Below are positions 40,221-49,273 of a DNA stretch of 64,000 nucleotides, one piece after another. Position 1 is the first letter of the stretch. Every line of letters begins with the position of its first letter. The stretch is taken from assembly GCA_028275365.1 (NCBI GenBank), contig JAPWUU010000001.1:38208-102207 (forward strand), in the 5' to 3' direction. A program made the translations under genes and the position numbers. This DNA comes from Candidatus Caldatribacterium sp. (GTDB taxonomy: Bacteria > Atribacterota > Atribacteria > Atribacterales > Caldatribacteriaceae). The notes beneath the pieces are model-generated. The model saw only the letters and a program-made list of their open reading frames with translations, did no database searches and was not told where the DNA came from.

Positions 40221-41162
40221 GTGCTTTCGTCTTTCAACACCCATCCGGACTGGATTGCCATCTTCGGAGCCCTCGGGCGGTACAGTTTCGTTGGCGGCAG
40301 TGCTGTGGGGAGGTTGCATTCCCGGGAACGCAGGGGTCGGGAAGACAGTCTCCTCGTTCGGTCGAAAGGTGACTGGCTCTGCGCTGCAGTGGCCGATGGA
40401 GTCGGGAATGCCCCGAAGGGCGTGTGGGGGTCGGCGCTGGCGGTGAGTGCCTTCACCGACCGGGTGCTCTTTCACCTCCCCTATAGCTGTACGAGGAAGG
40501 TCCGTCGTGTCTCTGAGACGAGGAGAACCTTCGAGAAAGACTCCGCCTCCCTTTCCCTGGCGGGATGGCACGAGGTGGGGGTGCTCAGCTTTTTCCAGGA
40601 AGGGGAAGTGGAGAAGGGGGAAATCCCTCCCTGGGAGACCGTTCAAGAATACCTTTTTGAAGCCGGTGAGTACACGCACCGGATGCTCCAGGACTTAGCC
40701 CAGCGGGAGGGGAAAGACCCGCAGGATTTCGCCACAACATTGCTTTGCTGCCTTTTCCACGTGGTGGAGGAAAAGGGGGCATTCTTCCACATTGGGGATG
40801 GGGCACTTCTTGGTGTTCGAAAGGACGGGAAGAGTGTGCTCCTGAGCGTTCAGGAAGGGCGCGATACGGGTGAGGTAGAGGTGCTGACCCAGCCCGACTG
40901 GCAGGACTTCTGCCGTGCCGGAACTTTTGATTTCCGGAGGGACTACCTTTCAGCCTTCATGCTTATGACCGATGGTCTTGCTGATGACTGTCTCTACGGG
41001 CCTCCGGAGGACATCACTGATCGTTTTGCCCTGGATATTCTTCGGGAGATTCGTGCGACCTCAAATCGCGAGATGGCGGCACGGCGCCTCGTTTTCTGGC
41101 TGGGAACGTACACACTTCCTGGCAGTTTTGACGATCGAACGCTTGTTGTGGTGTACCGATGA
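40221..41162 (+). CDS. PP2C family serine/threonine phosphatase
   Basis: CAAVADGVGNAPKG, FFHIGDGALLGV, LMTDGLADD; ATGA overlap with downstream kinase. Confidence 0.85.
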   Translation: MLSSFNTHPDWIAIFGALGRYSFVGGSAVGRLHSRERRGREDSLLVRSKGDWLCAAVADGVGNAPKGVWGSALAVSAFTDRVLFHLPYSCTRKVRRVSETRRTFEKDSASLSLAGWHEVGVLSFFQEGEVEKGEIPPWETVQEYLFEAGEYTHRMLQDLAQREGKDPQDFATTLLCCLFHVVEEKGAFFHIGDGALLGVRKDGKSVLLSVQEGRDTGEVEVLTQPDWQDFCRAGTFDFRRDYLSAFMLMTDGLADDCLYGPPEDITDRFALDILREIRATSNREMAARRLVFWLGTYTLPGSFDDRTLVVVYR

Positions 41163-42520
41163 GGGTCACAACCATTTCTCCTTTTCCGTTTGTGCCGAAG
41201 CGTCTTGAGGTCGAGGGTCCAGTTTTTGTGGGTGGTGAAGGAGAGGTTTACTTCAGCCGCTGCGGGAACTTCGTGGTGAAGGTGTACCACGACAGAACTC
41301 TTCCTCCTGAAAAGGAGGAACTCCTCCGGCGAGTCCTCGCCTTAGGCAAGAACCTGGGGGAAGAGGCCAGTTTTCTTTGCTGGCCTGTGGCGCTGGTGCG
41401 AGAAATTGACGGGTGGCGGAGGATTGGAGTGGTGACGAAACGAATCCCCCGCCCCCCTTTTCGAGAGCTCGTCGATTACATCTTCAGTCCCCGGGAATTC
41501 AAGAGGGCAGTGGAAGAAGGGGCAAACTGGCTCAACTACCTCCAGGTGGCCCACAGCATTGCCCGAACCGTAGCGGCGCTCCACGGGAAGGGATGTGCCC
41601 ATGCCGATCTCCATTTTGGCAACTTCCTGGTGGATATCCGCAAGGGTCTTGCGGTGCTCATTGACCTTGACGGCCTTGTGGTTCCGGGGTTTCTCCCTCC
41701 TCAGGTCGCGGGAATGATGCCTTTCATGGCTCCGGAAGTGGTCATGGGCAGGGAAACCCCAAATCAAAGGACCGACCGGCACAGCCTCGCAATCCTCGTC
41801 TTCCACACGCTCCTTTTCCGAAATCCCCTGCAGCCTCTCGTGTGCTATGCCGAGGATCCGGAAGAGGACGAACGGCTCGGGTGGGGGAAAATGGCACTCT
41901 TCAGCGAGCATCCCCTGGATTTCCGGAATCGTCCCGAACGCCTGGGGATACCACTTTTCCGCCGAGGCACACTCAGTTACCGCATGCTCCCTCCCCACCT
42001 TCAGGAGCTCATTGAGCGGAGTTTTCTCGAAGGCCTTCGTTCTCCTGAGCAGCGTCCCCTGGCGCGGGAATGGGAACGAACACTCTTTTTCGCCTTTTTC
42101 GAGCTCTGGCGGTGCTTGAGGTGCGCCCAGTACTTCCCGTATCCGTACTGGATGCCCCTTCCCCTTCGCCGCTGCCCTTTCTGTGGGGAAGTTGTGCGCC
42201 CTCCCCATCCGGTGGTGTGCAGTGTCCTCGAAAGGAAAGGTCAGGGGGTTCTGGTCGCGGCAAAGCGGAAAATTGTCCTCGGGCACCGGTTTAACCTGGT
42301 GGCCAAAATGCTCCACGGCCAGAGGGAGGACGAAATCCTTGGGGAAGTCCGGTGGAAGGAGGGTGAAGGGTACGTTTTTTCAGGAACGGGTCACTGGCAG
42401 GCGGTTTCACCCTGTGGGGAGTGCCGGAAAGTCGAGCCGGGAGAATGTGTTCTTCTCAGACGAAACCTCCTTTTGGTCTTTGGGGATTTCGCCCTGAGGG
42501 TTGAGGAAGATGGTTGCTGA
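41159..42520 (+). CDS. Serine/threonine protein kinase with Zn-ribbon and C-terminal beta domain
   Basis: FVVKVYHDR (VAIK-like), CAHADLHFGNFLVD catalytic loop, LIDLDG; CLRCAQYFPYPYWMPLPLRRCPFCG zinc ribbon. Confidence 0.87.
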   Translation: MRVTTISPFPFVPKRLEVEGPVFVGGEGEVYFSRCGNFVVKVYHDRTLPPEKEELLRRVLALGKNLGEEASFLCWPVALVREIDGWRRIGVVTKRIPRPPFRELVDYIFSPREFKRAVEEGANWLNYLQVAHSIARTVAALHGKGCAHADLHFGNFLVDIRKGLAVLIDLDGLVVPGFLPPQVAGMMPFMAPEVVMGRETPNQRTDRHSLAILVFHTLLFRNPLQPLVCYAEDPEEDERLGWGKMALFSEHPLDFRNRPERLGIPLFRRGTLSYRMLPPHLQELIERSFLEGLRSPEQRPLAREWERTLFFAFFELWRCLRCAQYFPYPYWMPLPLRRCPFCGEVVRPPHPVVCSVLERKGQGVLVAAKRKIVLGHRFNLVAKMLHGQREDEILGEVRWKEGEGYVFSGTGHWQAVSPCGECRKVEPGECVLLRRNLLLVFGDFALRVEEDGC

Positions 42521-43352
42521 AGACACCCCTAAGGATGGTCTTGTTGGGCTTCTCGCTGCTTTCCGGGGGGAGGGAAGGCCTTCTCCTGAGGAGGAAGGGG
42601 TGCTGTCCTTTCGGGATTTCCAGCCTGTTTTTCCCGAGGAGTCACTTGTCCCCCCCGGTGGTTTCGTGGTGTTCCATCCAGGGAACTACGTGTTGCAGAG
42701 CCGGGTGGTTCTTGCGCCTCCTTTTTTCCTTTTGGGGATGAAGGGGACGGTGCTTTTCCGGGATGGGGAGGTAGTCCGGGTTGAGGGAAGAGGAGAGGGA
42801 AGAATCCGGGGTGTGGCCTTTTCGCTTCGGGGCCGGCACAAAGGCAACGTGGTGGTGGTCCTGCAGGGCCGGGTAGTGTTTGAGGAATGCCTCTTTCAGG
42901 GAGGTGTGCGGGAAAAGCTGAGCTGGATGGGGAATGGTGTCGTGGTGGCAAAGGACGCCTCGTGTGTCTTTCGCCGCTGTGTTTTTCTGAGGAACGAGGC
43001 AGCAGGAATTCTCGTTGAGAGCGGGTCCCGAGTAGAAGTTGAGAACTCGCTCTTTCTTGAGAACGGGGGAGAGGGGATTCTTCTCCGGCGTGGTACCGCT
43101 GCGGTGGTCCGGAACTCCCGCTTTATCCGGAATGCCTGGGGGGTTACCTGCGGGTCGCTCCTCCTTTTTGAGGGGAACGAGGTGCTGGAGCACACGGTTG
43201 GTGGGGTGTGTTTCCTGAAAGAGGCGGAGGGCATTTTTGCAGGGAACCGGGTTGCTGGCAACCCTCTGGGGGTGATGAAAAGCAGAAGTAGCTGCGTCAT
43301 CTGGGGGACGAATCTCCTTGAGGAGAACCGGGTTGCCCTCCTTGAGGAATGA
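42510..43352 (+). CDS. Right-handed beta-helix repeat protein
   Basis: Repeated V-x-N/R-S-x-F-x-x-N-x-x-G-I pattern (VFRRCVFLRNEAAGILVESGSRVEVENSLFLENGGEGILLRR...). Confidence 0.75.
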   Translation: MVAEDTPKDGLVGLLAAFRGEGRPSPEEEGVLSFRDFQPVFPEESLVPPGGFVVFHPGNYVLQSRVVLAPPFFLLGMKGTVLFRDGEVVRVEGRGEGRIRGVAFSLRGRHKGNVVVVLQGRVVFEECLFQGGVREKLSWMGNGVVVAKDASCVFRRCVFLRNEAAGILVESGSRVEVENSLFLENGGEGILLRRGTAAVVRNSRFIRNAWGVTCGSLLLFEGNEVLEHTVGGVCFLKEAEGIFAGNRVAGNPLGVMKSRSSCVIWGTNLLEENRVALLEE

Positions 43353-44172
43353 CGGTCTGTGTGTCCTCAAAGAAGTACCGAAGGAAAACAGCGAAGAGAA
43401 TCACGCCGCCTCCGAGCAAGGCGAAACGTCCTGGAGACTCTCCAAAGGCAAGGAAGACCCAGAGGGGGTTGAGAACCGGCTCGATCATCGGGATTAAGCT
43501 GGCCTCAAGAGCCCTGACTTTCCGTATGGCCTGAGCGTAGAGAAGATAAGAAAGCCCGATTTGCACTGTTCCGAGGAGCACAAGTCCTGTAAGGCTCCGT
43601 CCACCGGGGAGAGGGCCAAAGCAGAAAGGGAGGCCCGCCAGAGCGGCAAAGAGGTTGCCTACGAACACCGACTGCAAGGGTTCAGCGTCTTTTTGCATCC
43701 GCAAGGTGACGATGAGGAGGGCAAAGGCAACGCCGCTGCCGATGGCCACGAAGTTCCCGAGCATGTTCCCCGGGCTCAATTGGTCAAGGAAAAAGAGCAC
43801 CATTCCGCAAACTACAAGGACCACAGAGAACCAGTCAAAGCGAGAGGGAACCTCGCCAAGGAGCCACTGGCTGAGGAGGGCAACATACACAGGAGCGCCG
43901 TACTGGAGAAGGATAGCATTGGCAGCGGTAGTGAGTTTGTTGGCAAGAACAAAGAGCACCACCGTTGCCGCGTAAGCAAGGCCCCCAAGAACCTCAAGAC
44001 GGGTGAGGCGGAGGCGGGGGCGAAAAAAGCACAGGAGAAATCCACAGGCGATGGCACTCCGGACTCCGGCAATCGCCACGGGATTCCAGGTTACGAGTTT
44101 GATGAGAAGGCCACCGAGACTCCAGAACAGGGCAGCGGCAAGGAGGTAGACAATGGCCCGTTTCCGCGACAT
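43297..44172 (-). CDS. EamA/DMT family transporter
   Basis: Ten hydrophobic segments; WSLGGLLIKLVTWNPVAIAGVRSAIA; PMIEPVLNPLWVFLAFGESPG. Confidence 0.88.
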   Translation of the reverse strand: MSRKRAIVYLLAAALFWSLGGLLIKLVTWNPVAIAGVRSAIACGFLLCFFRPRLRLTRLEVLGGLAYAATVVLFVLANKLTTAANAILLQYGAPVYVALLSQWLLGEVPSRFDWFSVVLVVCGMVLFFLDQLSPGNMLGNFVAIGSGVAFALLIVTLRMQKDAEPLQSVFVGNLFAALAGLPFCFGPLPGGRSLTGLVLLGTVQIGLSYLLYAQAIRKVRALEASLIPMIEPVLNPLWVFLAFGESPGRFALLGGGVILFAVFLRYFFEDTQTVIPQGGQPGSPQGDSSPR

Positions 44173-44196
44173 GTCCAGGCCCCCGGGTTTTTCCAG

Positions 44197-45192
44197 TTAT
44201 CGATGGGCTTCGCGCTGCTTCTTCTCTATGTACATGCTGGAGAGCACCGAGAAGAGTATCACGAGCCCAAAGACCACGTAGGTCCAGAAGTACGGGATGC
44301 GCATCACCACAAGCCCGTTCTCGATGACCGAGATGGTGAGAGCGCCGATGAAAATCCCCACCATGCTCCCCACACCACCCCGGAGTGATGTACCTCCCAC
44401 GACACTGGCCGCCACGGCTTTCAGCTCCCAGCCTTCTCCTGCCCGGGAGGTGAAACAGGCGGTGCGGGCAATCTGAGCGCAGGCCACAAACCCACAGAGG
44501 ACCCCCACAATCATGAAACAGACCGTCTTCACAAGGTCCGTGTTGATCCCCATGGCCCGGGCGGCATCCCGGTTGTCTCCGGTAGCGTAAATCCAGTTCC
44601 CGAAGCGGTGGTAGTGGAGGAGAATGCCGAGGAAAACGGCAAAGACGATGAACCAGAATGCCTGAGCGGGGAAGACGCCCCCAATTCTTCCCGTGAAGAA
44701 GGGGAGGAAGTACCGGGAAGGAACTGTGGAAACGTCACAACCCTTTTGTTCCCCACCCGAGAAAAGCAAAGCCAGTCCTCGCCACATCATCATGGTCCCG
44801 AGGGTGGTGACGAAGGAGGGTATCTGGGCGCGAACGGTGATGAGGCCGTTGATGATTCCCAAAGCAGCGCCCACGAGGATGGTGGTGAGGGCGACGAAGA
44901 AGAGAGGAACCTGAGCCTCAAAAAGCCGCAAAAACACAAAGGAACAGAAGACGAGGATGGACCCAACAGAGAGGTCGAACTCCCCGCAGACCATGAGCAG
45001 TCCCACTCCCAGAGCGATGATACTGAATTCTGACCCCAGGGAGAGGAGGACCTTGAGGTTGTCGGGGTCCACGAAGCGGTGCTCAGGAGAGAGAATGGCA
45101 AACCCGAGAACCAGCACCACAAGCACAATGAGAACGCTTGAGGAACGAGAAAGCAGCAATTTCCGTCCAAGGCTCATTCTTCCGTCATTCAT
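44197..45192 (-). CDS. Ribose-type ABC transporter permease (copy 1)
   Basis: GICGEFDLSVGS-type motif, INGLITVRAQIPSFVTTLGTMMMWRG, VVGGTSLRGGVGSMVG. Confidence 0.92.
   Translation of the reverse strand: MNDGRMSLGRKLLLSRSSSVLIVLVVLVLGFAILSPEHRFVDPDNLKVLLSLGSEFSIIALGVGLLMVCGEFDLSVGSILVFCSFVFLRLFEAQVPLFFVALTTILVGAALGIINGLITVRAQIPSFVTTLGTMMMWRGLALLFSGGEQKGCDVSTVPSRYFLPFFTGRIGGVFPAQAFWFIVFAVFLGILLHYHRFGNWIYATGDNRDAARAMGINTDLVKTVCFMIVGVLCGFVACAQIARTACFTSRAGEGWELKAVAASVVGGTSLRGGVGSMVGIFIGALTISVIENGLVVMRIPYFWTYVVFGLVILFSVLSSMYIEKKQREAHR
44489..44633. repeat. 145-bp near-identical tract shared with 46266-46410 (copy A)
   Basis: Manual alignment shows only 2 mismatches (cagaccg vs caggcgg) over 145 bp. 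Confidence 0.85.
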
Positions 45193-45216
45193 CCTTCCAC
45201 GACCCCTTTCCGGTGG

Positions 45217-45969
45217 TTATTCGGCAAAGGCACTTTTGATGACGAGCTGAGAGAGTTCCTCGGGAGAAGTGTCTTTCTTCTTCACATCGGCCATTTTCTT
45301 GCCCCGGGCCATGACCACAAAGCGCTCGGCGATGTCATAGGCGTGGTAGAGGTTGTGGGTGATGAAGATAACCGAAATTCCCTCACGCTGCAGCTGGCGG
45401 ACGAACTCGAGAACCTCTTCAACCTCTTTCACAGAGAGCGCCACCGTGGGTTCGTCCAGAATCACAAGTTTGGCCTTGAAGTGAAGGGCCCGGGCGATGG
45501 CTACACCCTGCCTTTCGCCTCCGGAGAGCGTAACCACAGGAAGGTCTGGAGAGCGCAACCGGAGACCAAGATTTGCCAGGGCCTTCATACTCTCTTCGTT
45601 CATGACCTTCCGGTCGATGATACCCCAGCGTCTTACTGGCTCTCGACCCATGAAGATGTTCCGGGCAATGCTCAGGTTCGGCGCCAGAGCCTGTTCCTGG
45701 TAGACCGTTTCGATGCCAAGTTTTCGGGCATCCCGGGGGGAAGAAATCCGCACTTTCTGGCCTTCGAAGTAAATCTCTCCCTGGTCGGCTTGATGGTACC
45801 CGGAGAGGATTTTGATGAGCGTGGACTTCCCTGCACCGTTGTCTCCGATGAGCCCCACCGTTTCTCCCCGGTAGACCTCAAAGTCCACTCCTCGGAGGGC
45901 GTACACCCGGCCGAACCACTTGTGGATGTTCACCATCCGCACCAGGGGTTCACCATTCTGTCTCTCCAT
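45217..45969 (-). CDS. Sugar ABC transporter ATP-binding protein
   Basis: GDNGAGKSTLIKIL, LSGGERQGVAIARAL, LVILDEPTVAL. Confidence 0.93.
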   Translation of the reverse strand: MERQNGEPLVRMVNIHKWFGRVYALRGVDFEVYRGETVGLIGDNGAGKSTLIKILSGYHQADQGEIYFEGQKVRISSPRDARKLGIETVYQEQALAPNLSIARNIFMGREPVRRWGIIDRKVMNEESMKALANLGLRLRSPDLPVVTLSGGERQGVAIARALHFKAKLVILDEPTVALSVKEVEEVLEFVRQLQREGISVIFITHNLYHAYDIAERFVVMARGKKMADVKKKDTSPEELSQLVIKSAFAE

Positions 45970-45985
45970 ATCCGTCTCTCCCTTG

Positions 45986-46954
45986 TTATCGTGTTTTCCG
46001 TTCCACGTAACTGTTGAGCACCACAAAGAGGATGGTGGCAATGCCGATGAAAGCACTGATGCCGAACACCGGAACACGCAGGAGGATGAGGCCGTTGTCG
46101 AGGATGGGAATGGTGAGGGCTCCGAGGACAATCCCTGGCATGCTCCCCACACCACCCCGGAGTGATGTACCCCCCACGACACAGGCAGCGATGGCCCGGA
46201 GTTCAAAACCGATACCCTGGGTGGCGGCGAAAGAACCGATGCGTACGGCCTGCATGCAGGCAGAAAACCCACAGAGGACCCCCACAATCATGAAACAGGC
46301 GGTCTTCACAAGGTCCGTGTTGATCCCCATGGCCCGGGCGGCATCCCGGTTGTCTCCGGTAGCGTAAATCCAGTTCCCGAAGCGGTGGTAGTGGAGGAGA
46401 ATGCCGAGGATAACAGCAAAAAGCGCAAACCACAGCGCCTGGACCGGGAAAAAGGACCCCACCGTTCCGGCAAAGGTGCGTTCAAAGAGGGACCCAGAAG
46501 GGACAAGATTACGGATGCCTGCAGGCATCATCTTGGACCAGATATAGAGCACCCCTCGCCAGAACATCATGGTTCCCAAAGTGGTGATAAAGGAGGGCAT
46601 CTTCGTCTTCACCGTGATGAGGCCGTTGAGGAGTCCAAGGAGTGCTCCCACCCCAAGGGCAGCCCAGAAAGCCCAGAAAGGTGCAAACCCACGGTAGAGC
46701 AGGCGAACGAAGACATAGGAACAGAAAGGAAGGACTGAGCTCACAGAGAGGTCGAATTCTCCGCAGATCATGAGCACCCCAACACCCAGGGCAACGACAC
46801 CAAGGTCGGGGAAGAGTTTTCCTAAGGCAGCGAGGTTCCTCCGGTCGACGAAGAGGTAATTGGGAGTCAGGAGGGAGAAGAACATCACAAGACCGATGAA
46901 GACGAGGAAAGTATTGGCTGCCCGATACCGCAGGAAGTTTCGAACCCACTCCAT
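45986..46954 (-). CDS. Ribose-type ABC transporter permease (copy 2)
   Basis: ICGEFDLSVSSVL, LNGLITVKTKMPSFITTLGTMMFWRG, VVGGTSLRGGVGSMPG. Confidence 0.92.
   Translation of the reverse strand: MEWVRNFLRYRAANTFLVFIGLVMFFSLLTPNYLFVDRRNLAALGKLFPDLGVVALGVGVLMICGEFDLSVSSVLPFCSYVFVRLLYRGFAPFWAFWAALGVGALLGLLNGLITVKTKMPSFITTLGTMMFWRGVLYIWSKMMPAGIRNLVPSGSLFERTFAGTVGSFFPVQALWFALFAVILGILLHYHRFGNWIYATGDNRDAARAMGINTDLVKTACFMIVGVLCGFSACMQAVRIGSFAATQGIGFELRAIAACVVGGTSLRGGVGSMPGIVLGALTIPILDNGLILLRVPVFGISAFIGIATILFVVLNSYVERKTR
46266..46410. repeat. 145-bp near-identical tract shared with 44489-44633 (copy B)
   Basis: See copy A. Confidence 0.85.
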
Positions 46955-46974
46955 CTTCTTTCATCCTCCTGCAA

Positions 46975-47000
46975 AAAGCCCCCGGTTGCCCGGGGGCTTT
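46975..47000 (-). terminator. Rho-independent terminator between binding-protein gene and permease copy 2
   Basis: Minus strand AAAGCCCCCGG-gcaa-CCGGGGGCTTT followed by T residues. Confidence 0.75.
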
Positions 47001-47005
47001 GGGTT

Positions 47006-47990
47006 TTAGCGGATGTGCTCCGGAGAGAGCTTCTCGATGAGGGCAATCTTCTCCGGGGAGTCCACAAGATACCCACCGGTGTCGATGTTGGGGGTGAAGC
47101 CGTATTTGTTATAGAGGTAGAGGACGTAGACGGCAAAGTACCCCTGGAGGTACTGCTGCTGGTCAATGGTGGCGGTGACGTACCCCTCTTTGATGCCGGC
47201 GAGGGTGTCAGGGGTGGTGTCAAAGCCACCGGCAATGATTTCTCCAGGCTGCTTCCCTGCTGCCTTTAACGAAGCAGTGAGGCGATCCGTGCAGATACCG
47301 CCAAGACCAATGAGGAAAGTCGTCTCGGGGTGGGCAAGGAGGTAGGCTGTCTCCCGGGCTTCCACGGTGGTCATCTCAAGACCACCAGCATCGATGATCT
47401 CGTAAGAAGTGATACCGTACTCTTTCATGGCCTCAAGGATACCGCTGGCGCGGATTTTGGCGTAGTTTGCTCCGGGAACCTCAGCAGCCATGGCTACGTG
47501 GGCCTTGGAGAGGTCAATACCCTTGGCTTTTGCCTCGTCAAAGAGCCGACGGGCCAGTCGGTAGGCTGCGGCTTTCTCGCTCTGGCCGATGTAGCAGAGG
47601 CGAGGATTGCCTACAGCGCCCTCGGAATCATCGTTGTTCATGCCGATGACCGGGATACCCTACTCGAGAGCCCTTTTCACCGGTTCATCCCAGGCGGTAT
47701 CGTCGTTGATGACGAGAGCGATGCCGTTCGGCTTCATGGCCACTGCTTCTTCGAAACGCTTGAGCTGCAGCGTCAGATCGCCACCACAGAGGTCAATGTC
47801 CACTTTGCAGCCGAGTTCCTTTGCGGCGTCCATAGCGCCTTTCTGCACCACAGCCCAGAAGGGGTCATCGCCTCCATGGGTGACGAGACGGAAGTACATG
47901 CCTTCTGCCGGTTTTTTCTCCTGGGCAAAAGCCAGCGTACCCACAAGGACCACAGAGACAAAAAGCACCATAAAGAGATTCCGTCGCATA
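47006..47990 (-). pseudogene. Sugar ABC substrate-binding protein (family 4) interrupted by one in-frame TAG at 47660-47662
   Basis: Both ORFs (47660..48067 and 47006..47641) are in the same frame: ...AWDEPVKRALE*GIPVIGMNNDDSEGAVG...; signal peptide at N-terminus; no frameshift. Confidence 0.85.
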
Positions 47991-48063
47991 CTCATCCCTC
48001 CCATCGAAGGTTTTTGAGTGTACCTCATGAGGTTTTGCATACAAAAGAGCCTTCCTTCTTTTC

Positions 48064-49176
48064 TCACCCCCTTTGACTTCCGTAACGGATTGCCTCCTCA
48101 TACATGGCTACGATGTTCTCTGGGGGAACATCGGGCTGGATATTGTGCACCGCACAGAGCACATATCCTCCTCCAGGGGCAAGCTCGTCAATGCGCCTTC
48201 GTACCTCTTCACGAACCGCATCGGGAGTTCCGTAGGGAAGGGTCCATTGCGTATCGATGCCACCCCAGAAGGATAGAACATCCCCAAAGTGCTTCTTGAG
48301 CCACCCCGGGTCCATTCCCGAAGCGCTCACCTGGACCGGGTTGAGGATATCGACGCCAATCTCTACGAGGTCCTCAAGGAAAGGCGTGACGGCACCGCAG
48401 GAGTGGTAGAAGAGAAAAGCCCGGGTGTGCTTTTTGATGGCTTCGTAGAGTCTTTTTTGTCTTGGTTTTACGTACTTTCGGTACATCTCGAGAGACAGTA
48501 AAGGTCCACGCTGCGTGGCGAGGTCGTCCCCCACGAGAACGACATCCACAAGATCTCCCACTTCTCTGAGAAGGAGCTCGAACTGCTGCAGTTCAAAGTC
48601 GAGCACTATGTCCATAATGGCGCAGGCAAGGCCAGGTTGCAGAGCAAGGTCGGTCATGAACTGGGCAAAGCCCCGGAGATACCAGGAAAACTCAAAGCAT
48701 GAACCGATACAGTTGACGATAACCGCTTTGCCTTCCTTTTTTCGGGCTGCAACCTGAGCTCGAAGACCTTCCGGAAGACGGGGTGGGGGAGGGTTATAGT
48801 GCCTCAGTTCTTCCAAAGAGGTAATATGGGCGAGGGGATGGGCGACCATGTCGAAATAGTATCCGGTGAAGCGGCGCTGGACCCCCCAGCAATCCTCCCA
48901 GAGTGATCCTTCCTGGTCCGTGGACCATACCTCCCTGGGAACAAGGTCATACACGTACCGCGTGTCTATGGCAAAATGCTCCAGGATATCCTCAGCAGGC
49001 TGGGCAAGGTACTGGATACGGTCAACAAGAATGTCTTCACAGGGGGTTCCCAGGAAAGAGCAGAGCGCACGGTGCACCTTCAGAGTCATTCCGGTAACCA
49101 CGCCCCCAAGATCCAGGGGCACTCTATCTGGCTCCCTGTGGCGCAGTGCCGTATTCAAGCGCTCTGCGGAGGTCAT
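48064..49176 (-). CDS. Uroporphyrinogen decarboxylase / MtaA-like family protein
   Basis: RLNTALRHREPDRVPLDLGG N-terminus; FYHSCGAVTPFLEDLVEIGVDILNPVQ; CAVHNIQPDVPPENI. Confidence 0.88.
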   Translation of the reverse strand: MTSAERLNTALRHREPDRVPLDLGGVVTGMTLKVHRALCSFLGTPCEDILVDRIQYLAQPAEDILEHFAIDTRYVYDLVPREVWSTDQEGSLWEDCWGVQRRFTGYYFDMVAHPLAHITSLEELRHYNPPPPRLPEGLRAQVAARKKEGKAVIVNCIGSCFEFSWYLRGFAQFMTDLALQPGLACAIMDIVLDFELQQFELLLREVGDLVDVVLVGDDLATQRGPLLSLEMYRKYVKPRQKRLYEAIKKHTRAFLFYHSCGAVTPFLEDLVEIGVDILNPVQVSASGMDPGWLKKHFGDVLSFWGGIDTQWTLPYGTPDAVREEVRRRIDELAPGGGYVLCAVHNIQPDVPPENIVAMYEEAIRYGSQRG

Positions 49177-49273
49177 TCCCCTCCTCCTTCAAAAGATATT
49201 ATATCTGAAAGAAAGTCCTGCGTACAGTGTTTTTCTCGGGTATAATTGGTTGGGATGGGAGGTGACATGCTGC

